The notes under the pieces: generated by a model | What the model was told of the DNA's origin: nothing | Seen by the model: only the letters and a program-made list of their open reading frames with translations | Databases searched by the model: none | From: Ceratotherium simum simum | Taxonomy: Eukaryota > Chordata > Mammalia > Perissodactyla > Rhinocerotidae | Length of the DNA: 64,000 nucleotides | Direction of reading: 5' to 3' | NCBI RefSeq assembly: GCF_000283155.1 | Contig: NW_004454165.1 | Coordinates: forward strand, 43,940,441-44,004,440 | Made by a program: the position numbers and the translations under genes | Part shown: in pieces, positions 58,050 through 64,000 of the stretch | Layout: each line of letters begins with the position of its first letter | How positions within the stretch are numbered: position 1 is the first letter of the stretch

Positions 58050-59000
58050 GGATCCTTACACTCTTTTAAATTGTGTTGGAGGTATTCACCAATGCAACCA
58101 GACAAGACAAATCCATTAGGCACGGAAATAGAAAGAATTAGGTTTTTTTTTTCTATTTGTAGATGAAATGGTTAAGTATCTGGAGAACCCAAAAGAATCA
58201 ATACAGCATTTGTTTTTAATGGAAAAACAAATATAAATTGGGAAAAATAATTGCAATTTATATCACAAAGTGTTAATATCCTTAAATATAAAGAACTTCT
58301 AAACGTAATAAGAAAAATAGAAACAACCTCAGATGAAAATGGGCAAGTGATATGAACAAAAGTTTACAGAAAGAATTGCAAATAGTTCTTAAGTTATAAA
58401 AGGATTATCAACTTCACTTACAGTAGAGAAATACAAATCAAACTTGCACTCTAATACCATTTTGCAACTGTCAGATTGGCACAAATCCCCAAAATTGTTG
58501 TCAGTGCTCTGGGGAGAGAGGCATTGTCCTGCAGTGCAGATAGGCATGCAAAAGGCACAGCCCTGTGGGGGTAATTTGGCAATATCTAATAAAATTACAC
58601 ACACATTTACCCTTTAACCCAGCAGTCTCACTTCTAAGTATCTGTTCCAAAGGTACACTGGCAAAGATACGAAAAGAAATTGCAAAAGTTACTAATTGCG
58701 GCATTGTTTGTAATAGAAAAATTGGAACTAACCCAAATGGCCATCAAAAGTGAGTGGGTGAATAAGCTAGGATGCCTTCACAAAATGAAATACTATACAG
58801 CTATGAAAAGGAATAGGAAACATCTATATACACTGCTATGAAGTTGTCACTAGAATATGTTGTGAAATGGAAAAAGCAACATGGAGAAAAATATGCTACA
58901 TTTACCTAAAAAAGAGAGAATGAAAATGTGTATACACACACATTCATATAAATATATTTACACATACACACATATTATATACATCCTTATATTTTCAGAA
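58050..59000 (+). mobile_element. Ancient L1 (L1M) 3' end
   Basis: Landmarks of the L1 ORF2 end and 3' untranslated region run in order: 'gatgaaaatgggcaagtgat', 'aatacaaatcaaacttgcac', 'aacccagcagtctcacttct', 'aacccaaatggccatcaaaa', 'atactatacagctatgaaaa'. Stop codons and small deletions break it. It is 5'-truncated and old. Confidence 0.88.
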
Positions 59001-59004
59001 GTGA

Positions 59005-61690
59005 ATGGAGTAACCATAGAGTTAGAAGATTTGTCAACAGCACAGAGGGTGAAGATGACAGACATGGAGCCCAGACCTCTTAGAAAAAGAAGTTGTTCGA
59101 CAGATTTGACTTTGAAGCCCTGTAAATATTTTACATATATTATAAAACAAAATTAAATTTAAAAAGCATTTCAAAATATTGAAAATAAAATGAACCTAAG
59201 TATAGATGCAGTTGGTTTCATAACCGTATTGAGAGGAAATATTTCAGTTCTCTTTAAAACTCAGGAATTTGTGCCATTTGTGGTGAGATCCCCTAATGAC
59301 CAAACAATAGCAAAAATAATAATAAATAGCCTGTTTCCAGTAATCATATTCATGGCGACAGTGTCAGTATTATTCTTACGGGGTGTTATGTGTTCTGGGA
59401 TAAAGCAAACGAGTGATCCCGTTGGCAACACTGGGAACTGGAAATTTCAGCTCGGAGAAGGGAAATGCAGATCAGTGAGCCGAACCGAAGGGAATGTCGT
59501 CCTGAATTGGAGCCAGAAGGACCAGGTGAGCTCTGTCAAACTGCAAACCTAGAAACAACAGACTCAGTTGTGATCAAAACTCCAAGCACCCAGATCGTGG
59601 TCTCTCAGTGCCATTCCCACCAGAAGAACCAGGCTCAGTGGTAGAAACAGCTGATTCCAAGTTGAGCTCAGATATGCACGAGTAACCCTGCAACCCCTGT
59701 CGTTCTCCAAGGCAAGGAGGCGATCAGGACCATTAACACTGTGCAAAAGGCCGGCCGGAAGAGGCTCTCGCTGGCCAAAGATGAGACACGTTAAATTTCA
59801 GTGAGGAAGTCATCATCAGTGGGTTGAAACACATCCAGAATGTTTGAATCTTTGACTTCCTGCTGATATTGCACAGAAACACCTTATCAGCCACCTCTGG
59901 AAGACACTAAGAACCAACTCACTGATTTCAACACTGGTAAATACAGAGAACCCAGCATGTGTCCTGCCAAGGCAGAGCTTGTCCTCGTAGACGTATTCCA
60001 GTGCATCAGCGCAGAATGAATGAGGGAGTCACAGTGTCCAGCCAAGGAGTGGATCGAGGATTGTTCATTGCTGCCAACATCATGCAGACAGAGAGAGGCA
60101 GAAACGTGTACCTCCTGACGAAACATCGCAGCATCGCCCATGGCGTAGTCTTGCCAAGGAAAAATTCAACCTGAATTTCTGCCAGTTTAAGGAAGTGCCA
60201 GGCACGCGGGCAGCAAATGCCGACTGAGAAGGTGTATAGGACAGCTTATCTGGCTTCCTCACAACAAACCACACGGGGGAAAAACAGGGAGAAACTCTAC
60301 ATTAGAAGAGGTGTAAGAGATATTTCAACCAAGTGCAGCGTCTGACCTTTTTACTGGGGCCCTAAGTCAAATAAGCAAACAAAAAAGAAAGAGAAAGAGA
60401 GAGAGGGAGAGAAACAGCAGAAATGAGGACAGTGCCGGAATGTTTAATTAAAGAACTACTGCCATTTTTGGTGTGTCTGGTGTTGCAATTGTATGTTTTT
60501 AAAAGTTTCCCTATCTTTTAGAGATGTATGTTACAATATTTAGGGATGGGAAGGATTTGCTATAACCTTGGGGTGGGGGCGGAGATAAAGCCAGGTTGGC
60601 CAGGACCTTGTTTTGCTGAAGCTGAGTGAGACCAGCTGGGGGCTCACTGTTTTTCTCTATTTTTTATTTATGTTTGAAATTTTATACTGTAGTTTAAGAA
60701 AACATAATTTTAAGTGAAAGAAGTAGAATGGTAGTTACAGTTAGATACCATTTTCATAAATTTAAAAACATAATAATACAATATATTGACTACAGGTACC
60801 TCCACATGGTGAAAGTCCAGAAACAGGGATGGGAGAGGTGCAGGCCGACGCCAGGGGGCCGGGGCACAGGCACAGGGCACCTCAAGCACAGCCGAGACGC
60901 TTCTATTTTAAAATCTGAAATGACTGTGGCAGCTGTGGGCATTTGCTAATTCTCCACGTGGGCTCTTCGGTGCTCCTGGAGCCCGTCTCAGGACTCTCCG
61001 TGCGTCGGGAACATGTCCTCAGGAAACAGTTGTGTGGGGAGGAGAGTGAGGGAGGACGAGCAGAGTGAAGGACTGACCCTCACAGAGGTCTTTCCAGGAT
61101 CAGCTGCGCTGGAGACCAGAGCAGTGTCTAAGGTTCAGCCAAGACCAGACGGCCCTCTCACCCTCCACCCTGCTGTGAGGCACTGGAGCAGCCAAATCAA
61201 CACCACCAGCACTTGAAGCACAAGGACGCCACCGAAGACTTGAGACCCACGAGCAGCCAGCGTCGCGTCGTCCAACTTTACGGCCCCAGGCCCTTTGAAA
61301 AACAAACAAGCAAATCACAACCAGTTTAAACCTTGCAGCAACATACTAGACGGTCTCCCCTCTTTTCTGGAACACGGATCACAGTCGAGCTTTGGGATCA
61401 TCGAATCCCAGAGCCAGGAGGGCCGTCCAGAAGCTGTCTGATTCCTCATCCTGCTCAACAGGAGAAACGCCTGAATTACCCGATATGTGGTTGCTTATCC
61501 TTCTGTGAGATACCAACAGATGGGGGGCCATGTTTACCCCAGCCAGCTGAGGCCACGTTGACTTCTGGTCGGCAGCCGTGCCCCCACCACCACCACCACT
61601 GCATTCAGTCACTCGGTCAGCACACGTGCATGAAGGGCCTGCTCAATGCTGAGCGCACGGGGAGAGTGTGGTCGTCATAGGACCAGAGCA
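59005..61690. other. Intergenic DNA, no recognised gene
   Basis: The part at 59.19-60.30 kb has protein-like short frames in several phases but no family I know. The part at 60.65-60.80 kb resembles an L1 tail. The part at 61.39-61.46 kb ('gggatcatcgaatcccagag') resembles an L3/CR1 LINE end. Confidence 0.35.
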
Positions 61691-61701
61691 AGGAGATTCA
61701 G

Positions 61702-61714
61702 CCCCCCCCCCCCC
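61702..61714. repeat. Poly-C run
   Basis: Thirteen consecutive C. Confidence 0.95.
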
Positions 61715-61719
61715 GGGGC

Positions 61720-63125
61720 CTGCGCTCAGCGGGTGGTGGAGGCCAGTGCACGGGTAGCCCTGCTGCAGGGTGATGACTCTTCTTGTAGGAGGAATGTGGC
61801 TCCCTGGGAAGCCACACGAGGGTGATCTGACAGATGAGGAGTCGGGGCCGGAAGGACTTCGGGCTGAGGCAGGAAGGATGAGCAGAAGCTGCCAGGCCCC
61901 TGCTTTATCTCTCTCTCAGCGCCTTGGCCTCTGTCTCTTCTCCTCTGCTCCCCGTCACCAGCCTCTGCCACCTCCCAGCATGATGCTGTAACCAGGAGAC
62001 CCCAAAATCACTGCGCAGGCCTTGCACGCTGACTGCAGCCCTTCCCTCCATCTGGCTGGTTCCCTCACTCCCACACGACCTCTTCTGACTTCGTGGAGAT
62101 CTCCAGTGCTTGGCCGTCTCCTCCTCAATTCTTCCCCCTCCCCTGCCCATCTGGCTGAGTTTTCTGTGGTCTCTTTTCAGTAACACACTTGTCAGTATCG
62201 CAGAACCATCTGCCCTCTTCTCCTTTTCTCACATGTCTGACAAAACCCTACTGGAAAGGTCTGTCTACGTTCTCCTGCCTGTACCGGGTGGCTGAGGACG
62301 GCGGGGACAGTCCCCCTGCACCATCGTGACTGCTGGCCTCCAGCAGGCCCACAGAACGCCCACAGTCGGCCGGGCTTGGCTGACCTGCTGTGCGGAATGA
62401 CAACCCTGCATTCCTGGGAGCTCCCCAAATGATGATTCTGCTCTCTGTTCTATGGTCCTCTCTCTCAACTGGATCCTTCCATTCAATAATTTTTCAATTA
62501 ATTTTAATTTTTATCAGAGTAATATAAGCACATTTAAAAAATCAAATAGTATCAAAAGACTTTAATGAAAAGCAGTAGCAGCTCCTCCCCTCTGTGAAGC
62601 CCCGTTCCGAGGCAGCCACACTGAGCACTTTTGGTGGTTTCTCCTGGTTTTTACCTCCATCTCTCAGAAGAATATGCTCATTTGCCGTATCTTCTCAACA
62701 TAGATATAACTCGATTTTTATTAAATCAATTACCAGTTATAGTGACTACGCAAAATCACATACTGTTGAGTCAGGTTGTAATTATGATTACATTTTCTTT
62801 CTCTTACAATTTCTTGTAACAATTGCCTTCTTTTCATAGTTTCTTTAGTTTTCTACATATTTGTACTTATTTTTCAAATACTCAATCAGTCGTCAAATGC
62901 TGATCAATAAGTTCTCAAATACTCAAACACATCCACTAGTCTTTCAGGTCCATCTCTCCCCTTGGAGAATCCGTGTCTGCAGCCCTCCATCCTCCTGCCC
63001 CATCTGGGCTGCGCACTCTCTGGGCTGAGCTGACGTCCCTTTGCAGGTCTCCTGTGTGGAAAATCCTTCCCCTGGATGCTGTGTTTTCCTGCATCTTGAT
63101 TTACACCCTCAATATGATGAGGCAC
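61720..63125. other. Intergenic DNA, probable old LINE material
   Basis: The pyrimidine-rich part at 61.90-62.30 kb may be L2. The part at 62.48-62.72 kb ('taatataagcacatttaaaa', 'aagcagtagcagctcctccc') is an L1M-like dispersed repeat. Confidence 0.4.
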
Positions 63126-63129
63126 GTCC

Positions 63130-64000
63130 TGAAGTGGCTTCCCTAGAACAGGTGCATCAGAGGTTTTTGTTTCCTTGGGGTTTTTTATTTGTTTCTTTTT
63201 GTTTCTGTGTGTTAAAAATGCTTTTATTCTATCATCACGTTTGATAGAAAGTTTAGTATAAAATTCCAGATTGAAAATAACCTTCCCTCAGTATGTTAAA
63301 GGCATTGATGCTCATCGTTATTTAGGGTAACGTGACACACTGTAACAAATAGACCCCAAGTGTATAGAGGCCCAAACTCCATCACAATGTGACCCTGCTC
63401 CTGCTCCTTTTGGCGGGCGACTCTGGGGGCCCCACACCAGCTTCTCCTCTGTGGCTCCTCCAGCCTGTAGGGCTTCATGACACCTGGTCCAGCAGGAGGG
63501 GAGAGGGAGCCCTGAAGGCTTGCTGGCGTCACAGGGGCCTCTGCCTGAAGCCGGAACATCCCTCTGCTGACACTGCATTGGGGAGAACTCGGACATGGCC
63601 CCACCTAAATGCACGAGTTTGGGGAGATGCAGCCTGGCAGGACGCCCGTTTCCCAGCGACGGCTCTGCACCACAGCCGTGAGTGTGAGCCATCTTTAACG
63701 GCCAGCTGCCATCTCCACTTCACCTACATCTTCCCTAAAAGGTCCGGTGCCGTTCGGGTTCCTGCAGCCCGAGAGGGTATACACGTGGGTGTGGGGTGTT
63801 TTCTCCCTGGAAACTCTCAGGATCTTCTCTTTATTCCTAAAGTTCTGTCATTTTATGATGACATGCTTTCATGTGAGTCTCTTTTAATTCATTTTCATGG
63901 ATCCTTTCATTCCAGAGACTAAAAATTTCCTCCCCCTCCGTTTTCTAGAAATCCTACTAGTTTGATTCAGACAGCCAATATTGAGCCTCTAGTTTTCTTT
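63130..64000 (-). mobile_element. Antisense L1/HAL1, interrupted, runs off window
   Basis: The left part ('gtttagtataaaattccaga', 'ttgaaaataaccttccctca', to about 63,310) and the right part ('aaagttctgtcattttatga', 'ttcatggatcctttcattcc', from about 63,800) are consecutive antisense L1/HAL1 sequence. About 0.4 kb of different sequence lies between ('gtaacaaatagaccccaagt' to 'acatggccccacctaaatgc'), which reads like a second, later dispersed repeat. The L1 continues beyond the window. Confidence 0.6.

Noticed and set aside
59190..60300. Possible processed pseudogene with protein-like frames
   Set aside because: No protein family, poly-A tail or target duplication could be recognised, and the frames do not join in an order I can support.
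23000..64000. CDC16 exons, expected beyond RASA3 by human synteny
   Set aside because: No CDC16 coding sequence was recognised. In human the gene starts about 100 kb away, so it probably lies outside the window.

Overview
The window is mammalian nuclear DNA from an odd-toed ungulate (horse, rhinoceros or tapir lineage). The main evidence is six tRNA-derived SINEs of the ERE type, all starting with the ggggctggcc-type head and ending in the gatgttagctcag...cttcctca tail modules. Horse-versus-rhinoceros assignment cannot be settled by eye. Ancient mammalian repeats (MIR, L2, MER5, MER20, L1/HAL1, ERVL-like) fill much of the rest. There are no prokaryotic features, CRISPR arrays or operons.

One protein-coding gene is recognisable. 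RASA3 (a Ras GTPase-activating protein, GAP1 family) lies on the minus strand and only its first coding exon is inside the window (21972-22026, 18 codons plus one base, ending at a GT donor). Positions 1-21971 are therefore read as the 5' part of RASA3 intron 1. This is GC-rich sequence with several minisatellites, CA/GT tracts and scattered MIR/MER elements. The exon sits in a CpG island (about 21.2-22.96 kb) that contains a 260-base assembly gap. Its promoter carries four spaced CCAAT/GC-box modules, one with a degenerate CCAAT.

Positions 23-64 kb lie upstream of RASA3 and look intergenic. In human, 13q34 has a gene-poor stretch between RASA3 and CDC16, and this fits. In order the region holds: an ERVL-like proviral remnant with broken reverse transcriptase (23.7-26.3 kb), a MaLR-type LTR candidate, a 75-nt hairpin, an L1 3' end, ERE SINE 1, an L2 copy, ERE SINE 2, antisense L1/HAL1 pieces, two large minisatellites (one interrupted by a 100-base gap), ERE SINEs 3 and 4, a tandem pair of ERE SINEs sharing one target site (53.2-53.7 kb), a purine tract, a further minisatellite, an L1 3' end and a nested antisense L1 at the right edge. 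The density of GC-rich minisatellites suits a chromosome-end location, which is an inference.

Most open reading frames here are chance or tandem-repeat artefacts; the longest, 311 codons, is antisense to a minisatellite. I did not find a convincing new molecular system. The most distinctive observations are the phased CCAAT-box promoter array, the double SINE insertion with three target copies, the strong SINE asymmetry between intron and upstream DNA, and the imperfect hairpin at 28.1 kb.
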